Below are positions 12,349 to 24,865 of a stretch of DNA of 64,000 nucleotides, piece after piece (within the stretch, counting starts at the first letter, position 1; each line of letters starts with the position of its first letter). The translations under genes and the position numbers were made by a program. This stretch comes from Thinopyrum elongatum (taxonomy: Eukaryota > Streptophyta > Magnoliopsida > Poales > Poaceae). The DNA lies in contig JAAAXO010000122.1 in assembly GCA_011799875.1 (NCBI GenBank), positions 62,001 to 126,000 of the forward strand, in the 5' to 3' direction. A model generated the notes under the pieces. It saw only the letters and a program-made list of their open reading frames with translations. It was not told the origin of the DNA and searched no databases.

Positions 12349-13330
12349 TGATAGAGGCAAGGGTGTCCCGATCTTTCGATGAGATGGTAACTATCGATTT
12401 GGTGGAGCCGACTTTGACGATCCGACTACAAACGTGCACGACGTTGCGCCTTAGCAATCGCTAAACCAATCTCCTGAGGTTTCTGACGATGCTGGAAGCA
12501 CGATCAGCCTGACCACGAAGGTCTATTCCTGCACGCAATCGAAGAACAAGCAAGAATATGATAATGCAATCTGAATATTGCGAATATAGATGAAGTATTG
12601 ATAATGGTGGGGATCCGAAAGCGGTCTTGGTCTGGTCGTTGGACACAAACGAAGTACACGAAGTTGCAATGGCTAACTTTTAACTAAACAAATCCCAAGC
12701 AAAAAGCTACTAGATGGATCTACTTATATAGGAGCAAGAGGTGGCGGCCAAGGAGGTGGGAGGACGTCCCAAGGCAGCCTAAAACTAACCCTAGGTCGTA
12801 CAAGGCCAATGGGCCCAAGTGGAGGTGATGCAACACCTTTGGACTTGTAGTTTGACTCGGATTCTGCTACAGCGTCAGATTGTTTCGACGACAACTCAAC
12901 GCTCCGGATGAATTTGAAGGTGAAACCAATTGGGTTAGAAAGAGTACGAAATCTACTTTCCAACAAAAAAAGAATCACCCAATTCGGAGTCCGTATGAAA
13001 TAGTTCTTGGCGTTTTGAGTCAGGTATGTCTGTGCAGTCCGAATCTGAATCCAGAACGTGAGAGACTTGGACTCTATCTTCTCTTGGCCCAAAAGTGACG
13101 TGAGATGACTTCTTGAACAGCACATAAACTTCTCTTTTTCCCTTATGTTCATATGTGGATTGTACAAATCTCCCATACACCTGCAATTAGACATGGCACA
13201 AAAGTTTGTGAAGTATTTTTGTCTTGGATGACATAAATAAATTATTGCATAGTTTGCATTAGAAATCACCTCACAAATATACATGTATGCAATATTTTTG
13301 GTCATATCCAAGGTAGTCATGTCCTCATCA
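12349..13330 (-). mobile_element. Family B LTR (L5)
   Basis: 982-bp B LTR, 5' LTR of B2 and 3' LTR of B3. It lacks the A-type R-U5 seen in L4. The ORF tail continues through it in two frames: unspliced to 12724, spliced to 12953 (DSFFVGK end). Confidence 0.9.
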
Positions 13331-14511
13331 TCCTCCCCTTCTTGAAAACAAAGCCGTCCTCGGCGTTGCTTAAGCTGAAATGTGGCTAACAAAAGAGACA
13401 AGGTGTACATGTTGTATATGTATATGTCATCCAGTTTTACTTCCCTTAGTTTTTGCATATATGACACATGTATACATGAGTAACCTTCATAGTTCATAAA
13501 ATATAAAGCCAAAATATTATCACAAGAAGTAGAAGGCATGAAAATATTGCAACTCAGTTTGCACATATAAGTGAAGCTCTTATTCATTTCAAAAGGTTGA
13601 CAATGTTCATCATTAAACCATCCTAACATTGGTGAATAAACCTTAGTTGCATCAAATTTACATGCTACAACATGCTTAAATAAGCAAACATGCAATAAGT
13701 CATTGGTCACAGAATCATCACCAAGATTAGAGGTCATATTAAAATGATTAAACATTGGTTCTTTTGCATCAACAGTTAATTTGATGGGTGCACTCAAAAT
13801 TGTTGGTATTTCAGTTGTTTGATCACATGACGCATTCATGACAGTAACACAATTCTCTAAAATAGGTGACGTGCCCAAATCAATAGGTAACTCAACACAT
13901 GATGTATTCAAGTTAACTAGGCATGCATCATTCTCATGTGAAAGTGGAAAATATGTACCTTTGTCATTACCTCTTATGATCAACTCAGATGATGTAGGCA
14001 CTCTCGGTGGTGATGTGTCACATGGTGGAGATGATGTAGTCATCGCAACAACGGATGTGGTTGTCATAGTACGCCTAGTAGTTGAAGAAACATCTATATC
14101 AACACTTGGAATGTGCATCGTGCACTTGTTCTCCTTGTGGGCAACACGTCGTTTTATTTCCTGTTCAGCTTTGCAAGCAAGACGAAACAAATGGTCCATA
14201 GGATAACACTCTTCATGAATTAGTATCTCTTGAATATCACGGTTTAATCCTCCCCAAAATCTATCCATAAAATCTTCTTCACTTTTTTCTAAAAATGAGT
14301 GCAACAATGTAGTTTGTAAATCATCATAATATTTTGTTACCGTGTCGGTGCCTTGTTTTAAATGTTGTAATTTTTTAATCATGCCACGAGTATAATAAAC
14401 ATCAACGAATCAATCTCTCATGACAAGTTTTAAATCATCCCAAGTAGTAGGTATAAGATCAGGGTTTAACCGACAGTATTCACTCCACCAAACTAAAGCA
14501 AAGCTACTAAA
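13331..14511 (-). pseudogene. gag: Family B gag-like ORF, copy B3, 5' truncated
   Basis: C-terminal three quarters of the B polyprotein, from TFSSFALVWWSEY onward. The upstream part is lost where LTR L6 begins at 14512. One change creates TGA (14412-14410) in the MRDRF motif of the capsid domain. Downstream of it the frame is open through the Cys-rich part (KFDATKVYSPMLGWFND) and into LTR L5. Confidence 0.85.
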
Positions 14512-15404
14512 TGATGAGGACATGACTACCTTGGATACGACCAAAAATATTGCATACATGTATATTTGTGAGGTGTATGGGAGATTTGTACAATCCACAT
14601 ATGAAGATAAGGGAAAAAGAGAAGTTTATGTGCTGTTCAAAAAGTCATATCACGTCACTTTTGGGCCAAGAGAAGATAGAGTCCAAGTCTCTCACGTTCT
14701 GGATTCAGATTCGGACTGCACAGACATACCTGACTCAAAACACCAAGAACTATTTCATACGGACTCCGAATTGGGTGATTCTTTTTTTGTTGGAAAGTAG
14801 ATTTCGTGCTCTTTCTAACCCAATTGGTTTCACCTTCAAATTCATCCGGAGCGTTGAGTTGTCGTCGAAACAATCTGACGCTGTAGCAGAATCCGAGTCA
14901 AACTACAAGTCCAAAGGTGTTGCATCACCTCCACTTGGGCCCATTGGCCTTGTACGACCTAGGGTTAGTTTTAGGCTGCCTTGGGACGTCCTCCCACCTC
15001 CTTGGCCGCCACCCCTTGCTCCTATATAAGTAGATCCATCTAGTAGCTTTTTGCTTGGGATTTGTTTAGTTAAAAGTTAGCCATTGCAACTTCGTGTACT
15101 TCGTTTGTGTCCAACGACCAGACCAAGACCGCTTTCGGATCCCCACCTCTATCAATACTTCATCTATATTCACAATATTCAGATTGCATTATCATATTCT
15201 TGCTTGTTCTTCGATTGCGTGCAGGAATAGACCTTCGTGGTCAGGCTGATCGTGCTTTCAGTATCGTCAGTAACCTCGGGAGATTGGTTTAGCGATTGCT
15301 AAGGCGCAACGTCGTGCACGTTTGTAGTCGGATCGTCAAAGTCGACTCCACCAAATCGATAGCTATCATCTCATCGAAAGATCGGGACACCCCCGCCTCT
15401 ATCA
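14512..15404 (+). mobile_element. Family B LTR (L6) lacking the U3 intron
   Basis: Both termini are intact but the length is 893 bp, exactly 89 less than 982. The missing piece starts GT and ends AG and corresponds to 56687-56775. The junction GAG|GTGTATGGG lies at 14572/14573. TATATAA box at 15023-15029. Flanks are CTAAA (B gag) and GTAAC (A LTR), so no target-site duplication. The tail frame crosses the junction and stays open to 14800 (DSFFVGK). Confidence 0.88.
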
Positions 15405-15431
15405 GTAACAATGGTATTGATGTCCTCATCA
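15405..15431 (-). mobile_element. Family A LTR, 27-bp 5'-terminal remnant
   Basis: First 27 bp of an A LTR (TGATGAGGACATCAATACC side) next to the pol polypurine tract. The rest was replaced by LTR L6. Confidence 0.8.
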
Positions 15432-17702
15432 TCCTCCCCTTCTTGAAATGAAGTCGTCCTCGACGGAAGCTCATCTTCCTCACCCAAATAAGGATTCAGA
15501 TCTGCAATGTTAAAAGTGGGACTAACCCCAAAATCTGCAGGCAGCTCAAGTTTATATGCATTATCATTTATTTTCTCTAACACCTTAAAAGGACCATCAG
15601 CACGTGGCATTAGCTTTGATTTGCGCAAATCAGGAAATCTATCCTTACGCAAATGTAACCAAACAAGATCTCCAGGTGCAAACACAACATGTTTTCTACC
15701 CTTATCTCCAGCAAGTTTATATTTAGCATTCATACGCTCAATGTTCTCCTTAGTTAACTCATGCATTTTTAAGATCAATTCAGCACGTTGTTTAGCATCA
15801 AAATTAACCTTCTCCGAAGATGGAAGAGGCAACAAATCAATTGGTGCACGAGGAAGGAAACCATACACAATTTCAAAAGGACACATCTTAGTAGTAGAAT
15901 GCAATGAACGATTATAAGCAAATTCAATATGAGGCAAGCATTCTTCCCACATTTTCTTGTTATTCTTCAAAACAGCCCTAAGCATAGTAGACAATGTTCT
16001 ATTGACTACTTCAGTTTGTCCATCAGTTTGGGGGTGACATGTAGTACTAACAAGCAGTTTAGTCCCCAACTTAGCCCATAAACATCTCCAAAAGTGGCTA
16101 AGAAATTTAGTATCACGATCTGAAACAATAGTATTTGGCACACCATGCAAGCGTATAATTTCACGAAAGAACAAATCAGCAACATTAACAGCATCATCGC
16201 TTTTATGACATGGTATAAAGTGTGCCATTTTCGAGAACCTATCCACGACAACAAATATGCTATCCCTCCCCTTCTTTGTTCGAGGTAAACCTAAAACAAA
16301 GTCCATAGATATATCCTCCCAAGGAACACTAGGTACAGGCAAAGGCATATATAAACCATGAGGATTGAGTCGTGACTTAGCTTTTTGACAGGTAGTGCAG
16401 CGAGCAACAAAACGCTCAACATCCCGTCTCATCTTTGGCCAAAAGAAATGTGTAGCAAGTATATCCTCCGTCTTCTTCACGCCAAAGTGTCCCATTAATC
16501 CTCCTCCATGCGCCTCCTGCAACAACAAAAAACGAACAGAGCTAGCTGGAATGCATAGCTTGTTAGCACGAAACACAAATCCATCGTTAACGACGAACTT
16601 GTTCCATGTTCTCCCTTCCTTACAATTCTGCAATACATCTTTAAATTCAGCATCATGCACATATTGGTCTTTGATGGTCTCCAAACCAAATATTTTAAAG
16701 TCAAGTTGTGAAAGCATAGTATAACGACGAGACAATGCATCAGCAATAACATTTTCTTTACCCTTCTTGTGTTTAATGACATAAGGGAAAGTCTCAATAA
16801 ATTCAACCCATTTAGCATGTCTACGGTTCAGTTTTGCTTGACTTTTAATGTGTTTCAAAGATTCATGATCAGAATGTATAACAAATTCTTTGGGCCATAA
16901 ATAATGTTGCCATGTTTCTAAGGTCCGAACAAGAGCATATAATTCTTTATCATAAGTAGAATAGTTCAGACTAGGCCCACTCAATTTTTCAGAAAAGTAT
17001 GCAACAGGTTTGCCATCTTGTAATAAAACACCTCCTAATCCAATTCCACTAGCATCACATTCAAGCTCAAAAGTCTTATTAAAATCAGGAAGTTGGAGTA
17101 AAGGAGCATGTGTCAACTTATCTTTCAATACCGTGAAGGCTTCTTCCTGTGAGGTACCCCAAACAAAAGGCACATCCTTCTTTGTAAGCTCATTGAGAGG
17201 TGCAGCAATGGTGCTGAAATCTCTCACAAAACGCCGATAGAAACCAGCGAGTCCAAGAAAACTCCTCACTTGAGTGACCGTTTTGGGCTGTGGCCAACTC
17301 TCAATAGCTTCAATCTTGGCTTTATCAACTTCAATTCCCTGTGGAGTAACAACATAGCCAAGAAAAGATACTCGGTCGGTGCAAAAGGTGCACTTCCCAA
17401 GGTTACCAAACAAACGTGCATCACGTAAAGCAATAAAAACAGCACGTAAATGTTCCAAATGTTCCTCCAAAGATCTGCTATAAATCAGTATATCATCAAA
17501 ATAGACTACCACAAATCGTCCAATGAAAGCACGTAAAACTTCGTTCATTAATCTCATGAAAGTACTAGGTGCATTAGTTAACCCAAAAGGCATGACTAAC
17601 CACTCATATAAACCGAACTTAGTTTTAAATGCTGTTTTCCATTCATCTCCCAATTTCATACGAATTTGATGGTATCCACTACGCAAATCAACTTTGGAGA
17701 AT
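15432..17702 (-). pseudogene. pol: Family A pol (RT-RNase H-integrase), left arm of palindrome
   Basis: Open over about 757 codons. It starts inside RT at [11 protein letters not shown] and carries the RT site YFDDIL. RNase H follows ([19 protein letters not shown]), then the integrase zinc region ([21 protein letters not shown]). The integrase core has [23 protein letters not shown] and [13 protein letters not shown], and the C-terminal [19 protein letters not shown] module closes it. Gag, protease and the first RT motifs are missing, because the copy folds back on another pol copy at 17702. The 3' end is followed by the polypurine tract and a 27-bp LTR stub. It could not act without the N-terminal half. 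Confidence 0.88.
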
Positions 17703-19769
17703 ACCATCAAATTGGTATGAAATTGGGGGATGAATGGAAAACAGCATTTAAAACAAAGTTTGGATTATATGAGTGGTTAGTCATGCCTTTTGGGTTAACT
17801 AATGCACCTAGTACTTTCATGAGATTAATGAACGAAGTTTTACGTGCTTTCATTGGACGATTTGTGGTAGTCTATTTTGATGATATACTGATTTATAGCA
17901 GATCTTTGGAGGAACATTTGGAACATTTACGTGCTGTTTTTATTGCTTTACGTGATGCACGTTTGTTTGGTAACCTTGGGAAGTGCACCTTTTGCACCGA
18001 CCGAGTATCTTTTCTTGGCTATGTTGTTACTCCACAGGGAATTGAAGTTGATAAAGCCAAGATTGAAGCTATTGAGAGTTGGCCACAGCCCAAAACGGTC
18101 ACTCAAGTGAGGAGTTTTCTTGGACTCGCTGGTTTCTATAGGCGTTTTGTGAGAGATTTCAACACCATTGCTGCACCTCTCAATGAGCTTACAAAGAAGG
18201 ATGTGCCTTTTGTTTGGGGTACCTCACAGGAAGAAGCCTTCACGGTATTGAAAGATAAGTTGACACATGCTCCTTTACTCCAACTTCCTGATTTTAATAA
18301 GACTTTTGAGCTTGAATGTGATGCTAGTGGAATTGGATTAGGAGGTGTTTTATTACAAGATGGCAAACCTGTTGCATACTTTTCTGAAAAATTGAGTGGG
18401 CCTAGTCTGAACTAGTCTACTTATGATAAAGAATTATATGCTCTTGTTCGGACCTTAGAAACATGGCAACATTATTTATGGCCCAAAGAATTTGTTATAC
18501 ATTCTGATCATGAATCTTTGAAACACATTAAAAGTCAAGCAAAACTGAACCGTAGACATGCTAAATGGGTTGAATTTATTGAGACTTTCCCTTATGTCAT
18601 TAAACACAAGAAGGGTAAAGAAAATGTTATTGCTGATGCATTGTCTCGTCGTTATACTATGCTTTCACAACTTGACTTTAAAATATTTGGTTTGGAGACC
18701 ATCAAAGATCAATATGTGCATGATGCTGAATTTAAAGATGTATTGCAGAATTGTAAGGAAGGGAGAACATGGAACAAGTTCGTCGTTAACGATGGATTTG
18801 TGTTTCGTGCTAACAAGCTATGCATTCCAGCTAGCTCCGTTCGTCTTTTGTTGTTGCAGGAGGCGCATGGAGGAGGATTAATGGGACACTTTGGCGTGAA
18901 GAACACGGAGGATATACTTGCTACACATTTTTTTTGGCCAAAGATGAGACGGGATGTTGAGCGTTTTGTTGCTCGCTGCACTACATGTCAAAAAGCTAAG
19001 TCACGACTCAATCCTCATGGTTTATATATGCCTTTGCCTGTACCTAGTGTTCCTTGGGAGGATATATCTATGGACTTTGTTTTAGGTTTACCTCGAACAA
19101 AGAAGGGGAGGGATAGCATATTTGTTGTCGTGGATAGGTTCTCGAAAATGGCACACTTTATACCATGTCATAAAAGCGATGATGCTGTTAATGTTGCTGA
19201 TTTGTTCTTTCGTGAAATTATACGCTTGCATGGTGTGCCAAATACTATTGTTTCAGATCGTGATACTAAATTTCTTAGCCACTTTTGGAGATGTTTATGG
19301 GCTAAGTTGGGGACTAAACTGCTTTTTAGTACTACATGTCACCCCCAAACTGACGGACAAACTGAAGTAGTCAATAGAACATTGTCTACTATGCTTAGGG
19401 CTGTTTTGAAGAATAACAAGAAAATGTGGGAAGAATGCTTGCCTCATATTGAATTTGCTTATAATCGTTCATTGCATTCTACTACTAAGATGTGTCCTTT
19501 TGAAATTGTGTATGGTTTCCTTCCTCGTGCACCTATTGATTTGTTGCCTCTTCCATCTTCGGAGAAGGTTAACTTTGATGCTAAACAACGTGCTGAATTG
19601 ATCTTAAAAATGCATGAGTTAACTAAGGAGAACATTGAGTGTATGAATGCTAAATATAAACTTGCTGGAGAAGGGTAGAAAACGTGTTGTCTTTGCACCT
19701 GGAGATCTTGTTTGGTTACATTTGCGTAAAGATAGATTTCCTGATTTGATCAAATCAACGCTAATGCCA
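15600..19769. repeat. Large inverted repeat of family A pol (palindrome)
   Basis: Minus-strand pol (to 17702) meets plus-strand pol (from 17703). Arms are about 2.07 kb and nearly identical by eye, with differences clustered in the first 90 bp. At the centre TTGATGGTAT and ATACCATCAA flank a spacer of about 25 bp, and the junction shares ATA. Confidence 0.85.
17703..19769 (+). pseudogene. pol: Family A pol, right arm of palindrome, three lesions
   Basis: Starts within RT at [12 protein letters not shown] (R to G change). RT YFDDIL, RNase H and the integrase zinc and core motifs are all recognisable. TAG at 18413-18415 replaces TAT in the LNYSTYDKE motif. A 2-bp deletion near 19671 shifts frame in [11 protein letters not shown]. 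The copy is cut in the C-terminal module at the LMPRADG motif by LTR L7. Clearly inactive. Confidence 0.88.
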
Positions 19770-20691
19770 TGATGAGGACATCAATACCATTGTTACACCC
19801 ACAGCCCCTGCTTCTATACATACTGGACCAATTACTAGAGCTCACGCACGCCAATTAAAATATCAGGTACTTTCGTTTCTTGGTAATGATTCTAAAGTTC
19901 ATGAGAATATGATGCTGCCTAAATTGGATACATTTGTTTTGCTTACAAATGAAGGGCCTAGCTTGGACAAGAAAGAGGAACCTTGGAGCAAGTTCAAGCA
20001 TGGAGATGATGGCATGCACAAGGGGAACAAGAACGGAGTTACAAGTGATGATTTCAGGACTTTGAAGCCACCATAATGAGTGCAGGAAGCCTTGGACGAA
20101 ATATACAAGATGTCACTTCATAAATTTCGTCCAGAGGCTATTATAGGTGCTGCGTCACCTTATTATTGGGCCAGGCCCATGTAATTTCGAAATACTTGAG
20201 TATAGGCTGTTTTTAGAGTCCGTATGTGTGTGGAAACAAGAGATAGGGTTGGTTTCGGACCCCTCCTTCAAGGGCCACGAAATCCCCTCCTCTTCCTCCA
20301 TATATACAGCCCTTAGGGCACCGTTTAGACTTTGGGTTTTGTTTAGATTAAAAGTTCGCCATAGCTGCAACTTCGCGTACTTCGTTTGTGTTCAACGACC
20401 AGACCAAGACGTCACAGAACCCCACCTCGATCAATAAAGCTTTCATCTTATATTCGCAATATCCAGATTGCAAATCTTAGTTTCTTGCTTGTTCTTCGTT
20501 TGCTTGCAGGAGATAGACCCTCGGGGTCAGGTTGATTGTGCTCCGGCGTGGTCAATAACCTCTCGGAGTTGGTTTAGCGATTGCTAAGGCGCGACGTCCT
20601 CGCACGTTCGTAGTCGGATCGTCAAAGTCTACTCCACCAAAAACGATAGATATCATCTCATCGAAAGATCGGGACACCCTCGCCTCTATCA
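19770..20691 (+). mobile_element. Family A LTR (L7)
   Basis: Full 922-bp LTR with both termini. The left flank TGCCA is in A integrase and the right flank TAAAT is in B gag. No matching duplication, so it joins two unrelated insertion sites. Confidence 0.9.
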
Positions 20692-21549
20692 TAAATTGAC
20701 AAGGCATTCCTCATTCTCATGTAGAGGTGGAAGATCAGTACCTTTGGCATTACCTCTTATGATCAACTCAGCTGATGTAGCCACTCTCGGGGGTGATGTG
20801 TCACATGGTGGAGGTGATGTAGTCCTCACAACAACGGATGTGGTTGTCATAGTACAACTAGTAGTTGAAGGAACAACCGTATCAACTCTTGGAATGTGCA
20901 CCGTGTGCTTATTCTCCTTATGGGCAACACGTCGTTTTATTTCCTGTTCAGCTTTGCAAGCAAGACGAAACAAATGATCCATAGGATAACACTCTTCATG
21001 AATTAGTATCTCCTGAATATCACGGCTTAATCCTCCCCAAAATCTATCCATTAAATCTTCTTCACTTTCTTCTAAAAAGGTATGCAACAAGGTAGTTTGT
21101 AAATCATCATAATATTTTGTTACGGTGTCACTACCTTGTTTTAAATGTTCTAGTTTTTTAATCATTCCACGAGTATAATAAACATCGACGAATCTATCTC
21201 TCATGAGAAATTTTAAATCATCCCAAGTAGTAGGTATATAATCAGGGTATAACCGACAATGTTCGTTCCACCAAACTAAAGCAAAGCTACTGAACGTACT
21301 AACCGCAGATTTAACTTTTCTACGCTCATCAAAATTATGAGAAGCAAATATAGCATTTATTTTGTACTCCCATTCAATATATAAATCAGGTCTAAAACGA
21401 CCAGTAAATGGTGGCATGGAAACATTAACCTGATTATGTGCATTCTGATGTTGTTGCTCCTCTTGTGACGGTTGTTGTATTTTCTTAGGTGGTGGCAAAT
21501 CTCCCACGATTGATGAAGCCCAAGAACTAACAACTCCGGAACCTGCCAT
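20692..21549 (-). pseudogene. gag: Family B gag-like ORF, copy B4, 3' truncated
   Basis: Starts at the ATG at 21549 and stays open for 286 codons through the capsid domain (LVWWNEHCRLYPDYIP, FWGGLSRDIQEIL) and the Thr-rich linker. It ends at ENEECLVNL, where LTR L7 begins. The Cys-rich C-terminal part is missing. It overlaps copy B3 by about 590 bp of equivalent sequence, so the two are not halves of one simply interrupted element. Confidence 0.85.
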
Positions 21550-22947
21550 GATTAGTAGAAACAAAAAAAATCGAGAATAATGTTCCTATGAACTACTAGG
21601 ATGTGGTGGTAAAGCGCTCACAGTAAAGCAAATATCAATATCTTACAAGTTCTTACCATGCAGCAGGTGGTGACGGGCAACCAGCGGTGTCAAATAACTC
21701 CGAAGATTGAGTAAAGCGATTGCCAGGCGAACGTACGTATACACGGTGTAAAAATATGTGGAGCTGGGTTGGCTATATATGGTAGCAAAAGATTAGCAAT
21801 AATCAATTCAGAGATGCAATATTGAATAAACGCTCAACGACGGTACTGTGCTGGTCCTAGGCTAGACCGGACTAGAGACGCGAGCCTAGAACACTAATGA
21901 GGTGACGGCGTAGCACAACTAGCATCAATAAAGGATATGAAGTAGCTCTGGACAGCAAGATATAAGTGAAGATCACAATGGCAGTAAAGATAATGATGAG
22001 AAACAACTACCAAGTAGCATATACCAACAATTCTCTCTCCAACTTTACTCTATAAAAGTTTGTGCCAATTTTATGATAATTTTTCTCAAGAATGGCACTG
22101 ACTCAAGCTTTCAAATGCAAAAAGAATCACTCAATTCCGAGTTGATATGAGGAGTCAAATTTTTTTTAAACTGGCCTGAAAAACTGGAACAAGCTGTGTT
22201 CGCGAACTTCGGAGGGCAAAAAGACCTATTTAGAAGCCGATTTGAGGTGTCAAATATTGAACCAGCTTCCGCAACTATTTAGATGCGGCTCGTCGCTAGC
22301 TTTAATTTGAGTACTCACGGAGCCAAAACAGACTTCGTATGAAAAAGATATGCCTGTTTTACTGAACACTGCGCAAAATAGATTCCAATCCGAATTCAGC
22401 TACGAGATTGAGTCTAGATAGATCCGAATTTTGTTTTTTTTTCTTCTCTCTTTTTTTTCACACTTTTTTCTTTTTCTTTCTCTCTTTTTCTTTCTCTAAC
22501 TTTTTTTTACTTTTTTTTCTCTCTTTTTTCTCTCTCCCTCTTTCCAAAACAAACTAGATAAGATGTAGATTGGATCAAGCACAGATGTGAACGACCTCAA
22601 CTATGATTATGACAATGAATAGTGGGTAGCACGATGTGGAAATTGATGGATGGGATGGTGGACAGCGGAAGGAATAACGATGCAGCGGCGGCGTGACTAA
22701 TGTGAACAGAACTCGAAACTCTAAACGAACTAGACACTAAGACCAGCAACTGAACACGACGATGCAACCGATAATTCAATAATGCAAACAATGAAAAGAA
22801 AATTGCAAAGGCTCAGACTGGCTTGGACAAAGGATGAATAGATCTAACTTTTTTTTGTGGCTTTTTCTTGAACAATAGGTAAGAAAATAAATCTAATCTA
22901 GGGAAAACTGGAAATTCTCACCGAGCAACCTGAAAACTGATACCACT
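21550..22947 (-). other. Family B 5' leader (B4)
   Basis: Complete B leader, with an A/G-rich tract (minus-strand sense) near 22430-22545, the stem-loop, the GTAAGAAC motif and the primer site at 22937-22945. No gene seen. Confidence 0.8.
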
Positions 22948-24865
22948 TGATAGAGGCGAGGGTGTCCCGATCTTTCGATGAGATGGTAACTATCGATTTG
23001 GTGGAGCCGACTTTGACGATCCGACTACGAACGTGCGAGGACGTCGCGCCTTAGCAATCGCTAAACCAACTCCGAGAGGTTATTGACCACGCCGGAGCAC
23101 AATCAACCTGACCCCGAGGGTCTATCTCCTGCAAGCAAACGAAGAACAAGAAAGAAACTAAGATTTGCAATCTGGATATTACGAATATAAGATGAAAGCT
23201 TTATTGATCGAGGTGGGGTTCTGTGACGTCTTGGTCTGGTTGTTGAACACAAACGAAGTACGCGAAGTTGCAGCTATGGCGAACTTTTAATCTAAACAAA
23301 ACCCAAGGAAAAAGCTACTAGATGGATCTACTTATATAGGAGTAAGGGGTGGCGGCCAAGGAGGTGGGAGGACGTCCCAAGGCAGCCTAAAACTAACCCT
23401 AGGTCGTACAAGGCTCATGGGCCCAAGTGGAGGTGATGCAACACCTTTGGACTTGTAGTTTGACTCGGATTCTGCTGCAGCGTCAGATTGTTTCGTCGAT
23501 AACTCATAGCTCCAGATGAATTTTAAGGTGAATCTAGTTGGGTTGGAAATAGCACGAAATCTACTTTCCAACAAAAAAAGAATCACCCAATTCGGAGTCC
23601 GTATGAAAAAGTTCTTGGCGTTTTGAGTCAGGTATGTCTGTGCAGTCCGAATCTGAATCCAGAACATGAGAGACTTGGACTCTATCTTCTCTTGGCCCAA
23701 AAGTGACGTGAGAGGACTTTTTGAACAGCACCTAAACTTCTCCTTTTCCCTTATCTTCATATGTGAATTGTACAAATGTCCCATACACCTGCAATTAGAC
23801 ATGGCACAAAAGTTTGTGAAGTATTTTTGTCCTGGATGACACAAATAAATTATTGCATAGTTTGCATTAGAAATCACCTCATGATAGAGGCGAGGGTGTC
23901 CCGATCTTTCGATGAGATGATAGCTATCGTTTTTGGTGGAGTAGACTTTGACGATCCGACTACGAACGTGCGAGGACGTCGCGCCTTAGCAATCGCTAAA
24001 CCAACTCCGAGAGGTTATTGACCACGCCGGAGCACAATCAACCTGACCACGAGGGTCTATCTCCTGCAAGCAAACGAAGAACAAGCAAGAAACTAAGATT
24101 TGCAATCTGGATATTGCGAATATAAGATGAAAGCTTTATTGATCAAGGTGGGGTTCTGTGACGTCTTGGTCTGGTCGTTGAACACAAAGGAAGTACGCGA
24201 AGTTGCAGCTATGGCGAACTTTTAATCTAAACAAAACCCAAAGTCTAAGCGGTGCCCTAAGGGCTGTATATATGGAGGAAGAGGGGGGGATTTCGTGGCC
24301 CTTGAAGGAGGGGTCCGAAACCAACCCTATCTCTTGTTTCCCCACACATACGGACTCTAAAAACAGCCTATACTCAAGTATTTCGAAATTACATGGGTCT
24401 GGACCAATAATAAGGTGACGCAGCACCTATAATAGCCTCTGGACGAAATTTATGAAGTGGCATCTTGTATATTTCGTCCAAGGCTTCCTGCACTCATTAT
24501 GGTGGCTTCAAAGTCCTGAAATCAACACTTGTAACTCCGTTCTTGTTCCCCTTGCGCATGCCATCATCTCCATGCTTGAACTTGCTCCAAGGTTCCTCTT
24601 TCTTGTCCAAGCTAGGCCCTTCATTTGTAAGCAAAACAAATGTATCCAATTTAGGCAGCATCATATTCTCATGAACTTTAGAATCATTACCAAGGAACGA
24701 AAGTACCTGAGATTTTAATTGGCGTGCGCGAGCTCTAGTAATTGGTCCAGTATGTATAGAAGCAGGGGCTGTGGGTGTAACAATGGTATTGATGTCCTCA
24801 TCACCTCACAAATATACATGTATGCAATATTTTTGGTCGTATCCAAGGTAGTCATGTCCTCATCA
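22948..24865 (-). mobile_element. Chimeric LTR (L8), interrupted by solo LTR L9
   Basis: Without the nested LTR and one duplication copy it is 991 bp. The terminal 80 bp of U5 are B-like, the rest of U5 and R is A-like, and U3 from about 23304 is B'. The U3/R switch is again about 30 bp after the TATA box. It is the 5' LTR of B4. The right flank CACAG is in A RNase H. Confidence 0.83.
23882..24803 (-). mobile_element. Solo LTR of family A (L9) with TSD CCTCA
   Basis: 922-bp A LTR flanked by CCTCA at 23877-23881 and 24804-24808, inserted in the U3 of L8 at the first base of the intron candidate. A clean solo LTR, from recombination between the two LTRs of one insertion. Confidence 0.95.

Larger units (their letters stand above)
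4679..13330 (-). mobile_element. Tandem array of family B elements sharing LTRs
   Basis: On the minus strand the order is LTR L5 - B2 - LTR L4 - B1 - LTR L3. Spacing between LTR starts is 3872 and 3798 bp. L4 and L5 each have a primer site on one side and a polypurine tract on the other, so each is 3' LTR of one unit and 5' LTR of the next. A third unit (B3) continues to 14511. The LTRs within a unit are not sisters (L4 is chimeric, L3 is not), which points to unequal recombination between LTRs of different elements. Confidence 0.82.

Noticed and set aside
17010..17240. Many 60-140 codon frames antisense to pol and gag
   Set aside because: Shadows of the real coding strand; they recur wherever pol recurs and carry no domain.
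15405..19769. Palindrome as a pure assembly artefact
   Set aside because: Not excluded, but the arms differ at several bases and the joint has a short microhomology, which favours a real event; kept as a finding with a read-level test.
20147..20437. 96-codon open frame across U3-R of A LTRs, in many copies
   Set aside because: It lacks an ATG at the called start and overlaps promoter and R. Its repetition reflects recent copies of one LTR, not separate conservation.
14507..20696. L6 to L7 as one element inserted in a B gag
   Set aside because: Flanks CTAAA and TAAAT do not match, the LTRs are of different families, and the B gag pieces overlap by about 590 bp.
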